From Sarcomyxa edulis (taxonomy: Eukaryota; Basidiomycota; Agaricomycetes; Agaricales; Mycenaceae): 64,000 bases of DNA. The position numbers were made by a program, and so were the translations under genes. The notes under the pieces are model-generated. The model was not told where the DNA came from and searched no databases. It saw only the letters and a program-made list of their open reading frames with translations. The number at the start of each line of letters is the position of its first letter. Positions within the stretch are counted from its first letter, which is position 1. Below are positions 1-10,312 of the stretch, one piece after another. The stretch lies in the NCBI GenBank assembly GCA_009761415.1, contig QUOL01000010.1, forward strand, positions 372,001 through 436,000, read 5' to 3'.

Positions 1-2504
1 CGCGTCAACTTCAAGGACGATCCGTTGGCGTTACTCATGGCAAAACTTTCTGGCATCAAGCCACCTCCTCAGAAACGGAGACAGGGTTATCAGCAATATA
101 TGCACGAATGCCAGAAGGACGAAATCCACCCCACAGTCGTTGAACGGTGGGCAGAGCATGTCGCAGCTAACCCGGACATTACGGGGAACCCAACCGCTTC
201 ATTCCGCTGCAAGATTGCGAAGGAGCTCTATGACGCACTACCAGGGGATCGAAGGGCGTCATTGGTAGCAAATGCAGTGGCGGATCGTGACCAGGCAAAT
301 GCAGAGTATAAGGCGGCTATGTTATCACCTCCCTCGCAGGCGCCAGCGGATCGACAAAGGTAAAGTCGTATTTTGATTTATACCTGTACGTTTCGTGACT
401 GACACTCTATTACAGGTGTATCAATCGGCTAGGAGGATTCTTCAATCCAGTCTTCGATGGGGTCAAAGAACTTACCGGGTTGCATACCGTGGTGCTAATT
501 GGTGGATGCATGCCGGATCAAGGGGGGGAGATAGGCTCGCTGACGTGAGTCTTGCCGCCTTGTGTATACGTTTACTCCATAGACTTATCAGGGTTCTGCG
601 TAGGATCACAAAATCGCTGAACAACTTACCCAATCCCGTAACGTTTGCAGGATGGCAGCCTGAGCGTTTCCAGAAGAACGTTACCGCGCTGTTTGAAGCC
701 TACCTCCAGACGTGCTTCAGTAAGTACATTCACATATCGAAACCTTGGATCCTATGGCTAATGCTACGAAAACCTAGCTAACGACGACAAAGCTGCAGCA
801 GTGTTACCTGCCGACGACCCGCTATTGCAGGCAAAATACCGGATGGACGTGGATGGGGAGGGGGATGAAGTAGTATCCAGCGACAGTGACTCGGATTCAT
901 CATCATCATCGGACGACGACGACGACGACGACGTGGATAGCGAGGAAGAGGCTGTCAAAAAGCGTACAAAGAAGAGAAAACGGGAGAATGCTGGAGGCAA
1001 GGCTCATACCGCAACGAAGGGGAAGGGGCTGAAGAAGGGGATGTCAACAATCGCGAAGAAGACTGCTGCACCTACCGTCAAATCTCGTACCACCCCATCC
1101 CAATCGACTTCCCAAGCGAAGCCCGCCATTTCAGAATATGAAAGGATCAGGAACCTCAACATCGCGGCCAACCAACGCCTGTTGGACGAGCTCGAACTCA
1201 GGCACACTGCTGACTTTGTATTTGAGGGCGACAAGCCCGCAGACACAGTGACAAAGGCGAGGCCAAAGCCAAGGATGAAGCCAAAACCGTCGACAGAACC
1301 TCCGCGACGATCTACACGAGGTCAAGGTATCGCAGCGGGAGATGGAGGAGGGCTGGAAACGGGAGGAATCGGGCAAGGGGGCAATGGTAGCACACTGGAG
1401 TTTGGGAAAGAAGGCGAACCTGTTGAGCTGGAAAATAGCGAGGCCATGGATGTCGACTCCGTGGAACGAGGTGGTACAAAGAACACAAACACGGACATCA
1501 GCTCCGTTGGGGACGAGCAGAGCCGTGTTCGCGACCATCATGTCGATGTTCGCGACCGCGATCTCGCCGTTCGCGACCGCGATCTCGCCGTTCGCAACCG
1601 CGATCTCGCTGTTCGCAACTCAAGTGTTCCTGATACTCCTCCTGACGACGAATGCCAACCCTCCCCTGGCGTAGAGGTCCTACAGGCGTCAGGCGCCGAA
1701 ACATCACCGGCTCCTGACGTCGAAAAAATCCCCCGTGCTGGCAGCGATCTGGTTCCCCCACGCGTTGAGCTTGCTTTCTCTGGAGGCGAAAACCCTCCTC
1801 CCACCGTTGAAATGTCTTCGTCTTCTGGCTGCAACAACCCCCCTCTTCCTATCCTCGAAACGCAAGCCCATGACGGCGTTGCGAAAAATGCCCAGGACCT
1901 CGTTGTTGGCCAGCCCGTCTCTCCACGCGATGGCAACGTTGCCCTTGCAGGAAAAGACTGCGATATCATGCTCCCCGACAACGCACCTAACTGGCTCAAG
2001 ACACCGCTGTCAATTCTGATGTCCATCGACCTCGGGCAAAGCTTCGGGAAGTTGATCAATCTGCTCATCAAACTTGAAGTGTCAAACGGGTTCAAAAACG
2101 GAAAACGCGGGTTTCCAAAGGCTGGAAGGCCCGCCCAGCTCACGGTTTGGATCATAGATGGACGCGGGCGCGGCGGTGCTTCAACATTGGTGACGAATAC
2201 AGAAGCGTTCGGAAAGACGTGGCTCGAGTGGTGGATCTCATTGCAGCCGACGTGGCGCGAACTGGAGGATCTATCAGATTGGCCCTCGCAGGTTGAGGAG
2301 TACGGCGACGACTGGGAGTCATTGAACTGCCCTGGGGCTAACGGACTTCTTGGGGTTGTCGCGTGCCTCTACTGGTGGGGATGCTCCGTGCAGGGCAAAG
2401 TTCAGGGAGTGAAAGTCGTTGGGTCTCTCGTTGATTGGGAAGAAGCGGTCCTGGATGTAAGCTGGGTACTTCACGGAATGCTGACCTGTAGAGGCAGCAC
2501 ATAA
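1..2504 (+). CDS. Element gene A, copy 1 (5'-truncated by window edge): lineage-specific unknown protein
   Basis: Coding runs through 1-359, 416-544, 592-719 and 778-2504, separated by GT-AG introns of 56, 47 and 58 nt. The frame is open from base 1, so the first exons lie outside the window. The protein equals residues of the complete copy at 19954-23185. It has a lysine/glutamine-rich start, an acidic Ser/Asp tract near 880-950, a basic KRTKKRKR stretch, and a 21-bp tandem repeat coding RDRDLAV-like heptads (1547-1618). A conserved tryptophan-rich C-terminal domain carries WISLQPTWRELEDLSDW and LLGVVACLYWWG. I recognise this protein type as a widespread, uncharacterised agaricomycete family but know no function. 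Confidence 0.75.
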
Positions 2505-2650
2505 TGTATGAACAAACCAATGTACCAATATATATTGCGCGTCAAGTCCATTTAAGACGGGTACTCAATAATCTAAGAAGTTCTCGATATTTTGGACTTA
2601 GAATAATTTCGTGGAGGTGATCTCCGCTCGCCACGGAGTATCACGACCTA

Positions 2651-3077
2651 CTAGCCAACTCAGACTTAGCCAGAGGGCCAAATCGGCGGCGTGGCTAGCT
2701 GAATCCGATCGGAACAAGCCGAAGAAGAGCATTTATTATCAGCGCCATCGAAGGCTAAAAAAAGCTAGCCAGAGGCACTATTTTGATGCTTGGCGAAGTT
2801 CGACCTAGCCAGAGCGCCACAAGTACAGCGAATCATGCCCCCGCAAGTGTCCTATCCTGGATGTTAGCCATAGGATAGTATTTGAGGTTTGGCCAAGTCA
2901 GAGCTGGCCAGCATAGAAGGCAATGCCATTATCAGACCCCCGAGCGGAGCCCACCACTGTATACTATCCTAGACAGCTGGGAAGAATTGAGCGCTGGCTA
3001 GCCAGCTCAGACTTAGCCAGAGGGCCAAATCGGCGGCGTGGCTAGCTGAATCCGATCGGAACAAGCCGAAGAAGAGC
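2651..3077. repeat. Subterminal direct repeats (2 x 80 bp), copy 1
   Basis: An 80-bp block (rich in GGCTAGC and containing CCGATCGGA) occurs at 2651-2730 and again at 2998-3077 with a single mismatch. It is the mirror of 19381-19460 and 19728-19807. The surrounding 2505-3342 holds no gene. It contains several TGGCTAGCC-like words and ends in the terminal inverted repeat. Subterminal repeats of this sort often bind transposase, which is inference here. Confidence 0.7.
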
Positions 3078-3342
3078 TGCCTATTAATAGCATCTCTTTT
3101 ATACAAAAGCCAGCCTGCCCGAATATTAATATTATTATATTCCCATTTAATACAGTCTTCTATTTGTACATGTGTCAGGCTAAGGGAGAGGTCCAGGACT
3201 TAGGCTGACCAAGCTGAGGGAAAATCGGGTGCTGGACCTCTTGGAAGCCTGCACAGCCACAGGCCTGGCTACAGCCATGCTTGATAAATAATTACCACTG
3301 GCTGTAGCCAGGACTGTTAGACTGTATATTACCACCATGGCT

Positions 3343-4517
3343 CCTCAAAGGGGGGAAGTTCTCAATCCAGCAGGACGCGGAGCGAGGACAGTGACTTGCA
3401 GGTGGGAACCCCCATACGTTGGGTGGATTCCATGACCAGACCGGTTCTGCGTCGCTCCCTCGCCGATCGTTTAGACTCTGACAGACCTCGCAAGACGGTG
3501 CTCGGAAGTCCCTCAGGAAAACCCCAGTCCTCGCTTCCAACCTCTCTCAAACCCTCGGAGTTTGTGACGGACATGAAAGAATGGGGAAAGCGTCTCACGA
3601 GTCCGGGATCCACGTTTGCTATTCCCGAATCGTTTGTCTGGAACCCCGCCTTAATCGACAAGGGCATTCTGTACGTGGAACCAGAGAACGAGTTCCGCCT
3701 TAGGTACTGGGCAAACTGTTGGGAGGGTGTACGCGATATCCGCCACGTCCTTTCCCTTGCGGTCGAAAGAGGTGTGCCGTTCGCGATCGCCACCGATCCT
3801 CGCGACAACGGCAGCTTCCTTCCGTCGGGAGTGGACGCGCAAGACTTCATAGCGGGAATCTACTACAACGTCAACCTTCGCGACCACGAGCTGACGATGG
3901 GTCGAGGTGGACGAGACCTATATGCTCGGTACAAGCTAGCTCTCCTCGACGTACTACAGCGCCCTCACGCTCGTGCTCTCATTGGGATGGGCGGACCCGA
4001 AGCCTGGATTGCACGCAAGTATGGAGGGATGTCCTTAGTGCAAGATTTCATGAACGGTCCTTCGATCCAGGTAACCCTGCACCAGAGGGGATGGGTGGAT
4101 AAGGAAGCATTCTTGTTCTACCGTTACGATGAGTTGTCGGATGTGGAGAAGGACACAGTTTTGGGGTACATTCCTCCGGGACCTCACGGACCATCGCAGA
4201 CTCTCTGGCCCTCAGCGGCCGTCATGCGCACGGCTCTTAAGTGCTACTCGGGCGAGTGGAACGCGGACTGCGAGCGCATCTTCAACAACCTCTTCGCAGG
4301 CATGGAACGCGGGCAATTCGAACCTCGCACCGAGAGTGGATGGAATCAATTCTTCCACGCGGACAATCACGGTAAACGCGCCCCGTCCGTGGTCGTCGAA
4401 ACCAGCGAGCTCCTCGACGCCAGAACGCGCCTACAAATGGGCTTCAAAAGCTCCTGGAAGCGGAAGCTCTTGAAGGATATCACCGTTCCGGAGCGTTGGG
4501 ACCCTATCGAGGCCTGA
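3343..4517 (+). pseudogene. Unknown host gene truncated by element copy 1 (gene H)
   Basis: An open frame enters directly from the transposon junction (first codons TCC TCA AAG) and runs to the stop at 4517, about 390 codons without an intron. No native start is visible. The outward ATG supplied by the transposon end (3337-3339) is in another frame. The start is serine-rich, followed by a well-folded-looking region with aromatic and charged motifs (ENEFRLRYWANCWEGVRDI, GMGGPEAWIARKYGG, SLVQDFMNGPS). I do not recognise the family. By analogy with the proven split gene at the other copy, its 5' part should lie left of copy 1, next to a TSD reading CCTCAAAG. Confidence 0.65.
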
Positions 4518-4805
4518 AGAGTGGGGGGGTTTGTGGCGACCTTATATTTTCTATTATCATTCTAGTTCGGCCTTCATGACTTTCAGACCCGATGGGTCCT
4601 TTCTTGTTTTTATCTTTACGAATTCGTCACGTGTCCGTAGTTACTCAAGCGCTGGCTAAGCGCCAAGCCAATTATCACTACTCTTATCTAACTACTACTG
4701 CCTCGCAAGCCTCCTCTTCGACTTATATCGATTGACTCGGGCAACGGGCGACTCGAACAGGTACGTAGTTCTCCTTGCTGTTCAGACTGACTAGAGCGCT
4801 TTCAG
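4518..4805. other. Non-coding gap between gene H and old retroelement
   Basis: About 290 bp. I see no coding frame, no repeat, and no LTR matching the 3' side of the old retroelement. A GT-AG interval near 4761-4805 could be an intron of a 5' gag exon. Confidence 0.5.
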
Positions 4806-4941
4806 GGCGTCTAAATCTCATCTCTCACGGACTGCCGAGGAGATTAGAGAACGGGCCGTATCGTTCAAGGACTGCCTGATCGTGGCCCGCTCTCGTGAGA
4901 TTGTAGACTCAAGAAGCCCACCAGAAGCAGCGCTACTCGCC

Positions 4942-6710
4942 AGATAATCGTTGATCACGAATCGTGTCCTCAAAAGTATTTGTGGAACTGTCGGAATAGC
5001 ACCACAGAAGTCAAGCGGTATTATACCAGGGGGATACATCCGGAGTTCCTGATGCAGGTTATAAGCCGACTCAGAATCACGAAGCCAAATCACGACATCG
5101 ACACGCCATACGAAGTCACTGACGTATACGACGCGGCCTTGTATATCCTCGGAGGACAGATTCTATATGGATCGGGTGTCATGTCGCCACAGCCGATTCC
5201 GTCGTACAAAACCGAGATTGACGAGATGTCTAGAGAAATGAAGGCGCTCAACAGAGAGATGGTCGCCAACATGAACACCATGGCTAGGACGCTGTCTAAT
5301 ATGGGGATCAATGCAACCCAGGCCTACCCGCCGAGAAATCAGGGATATGTTCCACAGGCGTATAGAGCGCCGAACCCCTTTATCGACCGATCGCCGATCC
5401 GCAGACCACCGGCACCGGGAGGCGCGAGCTCTCTCTGCACCTTCTGCTCCGAACCGACTCACTTTATACGAGAATGCCCCAAGGTCGCAGAATTCATACG
5501 AGACGGCAAATGCATGAGAAACGACACAGGCCGAATCGTCTTGCCGAACGGGTCCTGGGTGCCCGGAAACATTGAGGGACCAAACCTTGCGGCTCGGATC
5601 TCGAGGTACCACGAACTGTATCCAGGAGCGATCATCAATGGTGTAAACTTCATTCGCGAACAACCGCCTCATGCATCCACAATGTGGTATACGTCGAATG
5701 CAGACCAAGGGGCCTATTATTATTCTGGTGGGACAATCGAAGAAGATGACGACGAGAGCGAATTGGGTTACACACTGGTCAATGAGGGCGTAAAAAGGAC
5801 AACCAGAAGTGGTAAAACACCGGACGAAAGGCCGGCACCGGCCATGAGGAGAAAGGGGCCGCCAGGGCGTCCTTCCCCGCTATCGGAGGAAACGCCCGTT
5901 GTCCCTCCCCCAAAGAAGAAATCGGTCGAATTCCAGGAACCACTGCCGGATGGTCGCCGATCGCTACCAACAGGTCCACAATATAAATTCTCGACGCCGA
6001 TCGAGGATCCCGAAATAGCTAAAGCCGTGCTCAAGCGATCGCTCGACGCCCAGTTCACAATTTCGCAGCGCGAACTTCTGTCACTCAGCCTGGACGTGAG
6101 GAAACAGTATAAAGAACTAGTCTCAACGAAGAGAATACCAACGGTTGGCAAATTAGAATCGGTCAACCCGGATGACGAGGACAACCCCGATACCAGTTAC
6201 ATCCTACGGTACGCTAACCCGATCGGCCCCGACGAAGAAGTTCTTTTGACGGGATCATCGATCGAAAAGCTGAGGGTCATTTACCCGAAAATAGAGGATG
6301 AGAGGATTGAATGCGTCTTGGACGGTGGGTCGGAGATTATCGCCATGAACAAAGGGTTATGGCAAAGGCTTGGAATTCACTTGCGCCCCGACCATAAAAT
6401 CACTATGGAATCTGCCAACAGTCAAACCGATACGACTACGGGTCTAATTGAAGACTTGAAGTTTTCGATCGCTGGTCTGGAAATCTACCTTAAAGTTCAC
6501 GTCGTAGAAAATGCCCCCTTCGACATCCTCATGGGCCGACCTTTCTTCAAACTGACGGAATGTGTCACGAAGGACCACCTATCGGGTGATCAAGACTTGA
6601 CATTGACTTGTCCAAACACTGGCCGAATCGTGACGCTACCAACGTTTATCAAACCACGACGCGGTCCTCCAGCTTCAGTGGGTTTTTACCCGGTAGGAGG
6701 GTACCCTTAG
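4942..6710 (+). CDS. Gag and protease of old Ty3/gypsy element
   Basis: The single open frame ends at 6710. A CCHC zinc knuckle (CTFCSEPTHFIREC) lies near 5436-5477. A retropepsin-like domain follows, with the active-site motif VLDGGSE near 6316-6336, a variant of D-[ST]-G, and the flap/C-terminal motif ILMGRPFF. No ATG begins the frame. The true N-terminus appears to lie upstream in another frame (about 4806-4941), so a 1-nt frameshift probably disables this copy. Pol is reached by -1 slippage at 6680-6686. Confidence 0.75.
6680..6686 (+). other. -1 frameshift heptamer GGGTTTT (old element)
   Basis: In the gag frame the bases read G GGT TTT, the canonical X XXY YYZ phase, 22 nt before the gag stop codon (6708-6710). 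After a -1 slip the next codon is TTA at 6686, which is in the pol frame. The pol frame is open across the whole overlap. Confidence 0.7.
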
Positions 6711-9700
6711 TCGAACAAACCCTCCGCGAATATACATCGGCTCTGTACCTAACAGTGGCCGACGATACCCCGACTGAATTAGAAGACTCACTATTAATAA
6801 ACGAATCACCGACCGAGGCGATCCATTCTATTCCGCGTACTACCGAACCCGAACTTACACCACCCATCGATATATACCCAGGAGAAGCAGTGACAGAGGG
6901 AGCAAGGTGGTCCCAATCGGAGCTTCATCCGTTGTATAACAAAGAAGCACACCGTATCGTCACAATCGATGCGGACGCTACACTAAAAGCCGATCCACCG
7001 GCGAAGAAAAAGAAAGGGAAAAAGTACAAACCTGTAGAAAGACGAACGCAGCCAGTAGCTGCCACCCTACCAGAGGAATTCCGTATCATACGGAAATTCC
7101 CGTGCGATCCATTAGAGACTCTGCCGATCCTACCAACTAGTCCCCCAGACTTCATTCCTGGCACAAGATATACTCAGGAAAGAATGATCGACCAACACAT
7201 AAATGCCGATGGATTCCTATGGCCCGAAGAGGAGAAGCTGGTACATCATATTATCAAAATACACGAAATGGGTTTTGCATGGGATGAGACGGAGAAAGGA
7301 CACTTTCGATCGGACTACTTCGAGCCGATCAAACTTCCAGTCCTAGAACATACGCCGTGGAGTTACAAAAACATACCTATTCCACCAGGCATTCGGGACA
7401 AGGTTGTACAGGCGGTAAAGGATAAGATATCGGTAGGTGTTTATGAACCGTCGAATTCCTCGTATCGCTCGAGGTGGTTTTGTGTTCCTAAAAAAGACGG
7501 CGTATCCCTGCGCATCGTTCACGACTTACAACCGCTCAACGCGATCACTATCAAAGACGCAGGATGCCCACCGATTGTCGAAGTCTATGCCGAGTCGTTC
7601 GGTGGCGCATGCGTGTACGGGATGTTCGACCTGTTCGTAGGATTCGACCATAGAATCCTAGCGGTACCATCGAGAGATCTGACTACCTTCCAAACACCGA
7701 TGGGAACATTCCGACTGACGCGGTTGCCTCAAGGATACACTAATTCGGTGCAGATCCAACAAGGCGATGTCTCGTTTATCCTTCAAGACGAGATACCAAA
7801 GTACACTCAGCCCTTTGTGGACGATTGCCCAGTCAAAGGACCAAGCACCTATTACAAATTACCGACCGGTGAATTTGAAACTATACCGGAAAATTCTGGA
7901 ATTAGACGCTTTATATGGGAACACCTGGTTAACGTTAATCGCATCATTCACAGGATTCGGCATGCAGGAGGCACCTTCAATGCAAGGAAATCTTTCCTCG
8001 CAGTGAAATCGGTCATCATTGTCGGACATCGTTGCAGTGCCGAAGGAAGAATTCCTGACGAATCTAAAGTACAGAAAATCCGGGACTGGCCGCCATGCGA
8101 AGACCTCACCGATGTACGAGCATTCTTAGGGACGCTCGGCTTGATGAGGATCTTTATCAAAAACTTCTCATTTCACGCTCGGCCCCTGGTCATGCTCACT
8201 AGGAAGGACGTAGACTTCATCTTCGAGTCGGCCCAACAGAAAGCAATGGCGATTTTAAAACACCTCTTAATCACATCGCCAGCATTAAGGGCGATCGACT
8301 ACCTGTCTGAACGAATGGTTTACTTGGAAGTCGATTCGTCATGGATCGCCATGGGCTGTGTATTACTTCAACTTGGATCGGACGGTGTCGAATACCCATC
8401 CCGATTCGGATCGATCACTTGGAACGATCGGGAACAGGGTTACTCGCAAGCGAAGATTGAACTCTATGGGCTATTCAGGGCGTTGCGTGCTTACCGACTG
8501 TATATTGTTGGGATCAAGAACTTCACTGTCCGAACCGATGCAAAGTACATCAAAGGCATGCTCAATAACCCGGACATACAACCTAACGCTGCAATAAATC
8601 GCTGGATAGCCGCCATTCAACTGTTTACGTTTAAACTTGTTCACATACCGGGTACTTCAATGGGACCAGCCGATGGGCTGTCGCGAAGGCGTAGGGCTCC
8701 GGAGGACCCGGAAGAAGATGAAGACGTCGAAGAGTGGATCGATCGGGCCTGTGGATTCTCGGTGGAAGTCCTCAATAGGGGAAGAGCACAAGTCGATTCG
8801 CTGCTCGACTCGGTACCGCCCTGTCGACTCATGATTGACGATCGCCCATTGCCGGTCGCGATATTAATGAATTACCAGCGATCCAAGGAAAAGGCCAGAG
8901 GATCGGTATCAGTTTTCACCACGGAACAACGACCAAATGTTATCATTCCGCAAACGGAAAACGCCTTAAAACGAGATGCTGAGCTGCTCGAAATTCAAAA
9001 ATACCTAGAAAAACCCGAGCGACCGATCGGCTTTAGCGATAAAAGTTACAAGGCATTCATGAAAAAGGCGACCCGGTTCTTTCTCCTCGATGGCCGCTTG
9101 TGGCGAAGAGACAAGCAGTTATCCCATAAATTGGTTTTATCACCAGACAAGCGATTAGCGATAATGGCCGAGCTTCACGACAAGTACGGACACAAAGCGG
9201 CGTGGTCGACAAAGGTCAGACTTATGTCTCGTTTCTGGTGGCCTAGTATGAGCGAGGATATCCAGTGGTTTGTTCGAACATGTCACCAGTGTCAGCTCCG
9301 TAATGACGCGAAAATCCATATCCCGCCGACGATAGCCATCCCCTTCCCACTATTCGGGAAAATATATATGGATACAATGCATTTACCGACGGTCGATGGC
9401 TTCCACGTAATCGCGCATGGCCGATGCTCGCTCAGTTCATACCCCGAGTGGAGAATGCTGAAAAGCGAGAGCGCAGTAAACCTAGCTAACTTCATCTTTG
9501 AAGACATTCTCTGCAGGTGGGGAAGCATAATGGAAATCGTAACCGATAACGGAAAGCCATGGGTCAAGGCGGCCGATCAGCTACAAAAGCAATATGGAAT
9601 TCATCACATTCGCATTTCAGGATATAACTCTCAAGCACAGGGTGTTATTGAGAGAAAGCACTATGATGTTCGGGAATCACTCATCAAATCCTGCGACGGC

Positions 9701-9865
9701 AACCAATCAATATGGCCAAAGGCGGCTCATGCGATATTCTGGGCGGAGCGTATTACGATCCAGAAATCGACGGGGTACTCGCCTTATTATATCGCGCACG
9801 GGGTTCAGGCGATCCACCCCTTCGACCTGGAACAGCCCACATTCATGCATCCCTTCATAGACGAC
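6686..9865 (+). CDS. Pol of old Ty3/gypsy element (first part, RT-RNaseH-IN)
   Basis: The frame is read after -1 slippage. The RT domain contains WFCVPKKDGVSLRIVHD, RLPQGYTNS and the catalytic FVDD box (QPFVDDCPVKGP near 7806-7841). RNase H begins near VYLEVDSSWIAMGCVLLQ and includes TDAKYIKGML. The integrase zinc domain has HDKYGH and CHQC. The catalytic core shows D in YMDTMHLP, D in EIVTDNGKPW and E in GVIERKHYDVRE. There is no chromodomain. Coding is interrupted after codon GAC (9863-9865) by the nested chromovirus and continues at 16025. Readthrough into the inserted LTR ends at 9991. Confidence 0.8.
9861..9865. repeat. Target site duplication ACGAC (left)
   Basis: ACGAC directly precedes the left LTR, and the identical ACGAC directly follows the right LTR at 16020-16024. 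A 5-bp duplication is standard for Ty3/gypsy integrase. Confidence 0.9.
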
Positions 9866-10298
9866 TGTCAGGGCAACACCAATCTATACAAGACCAGCGG
9901 GCCACTGAAGCGTCACGAGCGAAAGACGAGAACAGAGAAAGAGGAGGAGAGGGAGATACAGAGGGAAAGAGAGAGGAGAGGGAAGCGATAGAAGATACTA
10001 CAGGAGTTATATGACTTAGGTTCCCACTAGATTAGCGGTAATCCTGAGAGATCGAACTGAGGATCCCCAGGGTGCATAGCGCCCTTTATATATCTACCTA
10101 CATTACATGATTGGTAAGCTATAGAATCCTATGGAACATAATGGAACACCGTTAGTAAGATGATGATGCAACTCCGCAGCACCTTAGTAATCGCATCAGT
10201 CAGCAGCCGGAATAAAGGTATCCCAAGGAATAACTATAGCCCCCTGATAAGATAAGATAAGATCAAAGATAAAGTCCAAAATGAGTCGTTTCCTGACA
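9866..10298 (-). repeat. 3' LTR of nested chromovirus
   Basis: 433 bp, a direct repeat of 15587-16019 with one substitution. It has TG..CA-type ends extended to the 7-bp inverted repeat TGTCAGG/CCTGACA, and contains an AGATAAGATAAGAT stretch. Confidence 0.93.
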
Positions 10299-10300
10299 TC

Positions 10301-10312
10301 ACCCCCCTTCTA
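10301..10312 (-). other. Polypurine tract
   Basis: On the minus strand AGAAGGGGGGTGA ends directly at the 3' LTR, the place expected for plus-strand priming. I could not assign a tRNA primer binding site next to the 5' LTR. Confidence 0.6.

Larger units (their letters stand above)
1..3342 (-). mobile_element. Giant KDZ transposon, copy 1 (terminal 3.3 kb only)
   Basis: This segment is the reverse complement of 19116-22457 (position p pairs with 22458-p). Proteins read from all frames of both arms are the same, and I found no base difference where I compared directly. It is therefore the gene-A end of a second copy of the element at 19116-35296, in opposite orientation, and it continues past the left edge. 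Identity stops at 3342: CCATGGCT is shared, after which this copy reads CCTCAAAG and the other reads CGCCGCCA (the first C agrees by chance). The unseen part, including its transposase, should lie about 12.8 kb to the left. Strand is given by the transposase direction expected for this copy. Confidence 0.9.

Noticed and set aside
9592..10014. Frames crossing from old pol into the LTR
   Set aside because: They are readthrough into the inserted LTR. The same peptide end appears at the other LTR (15587-15712).
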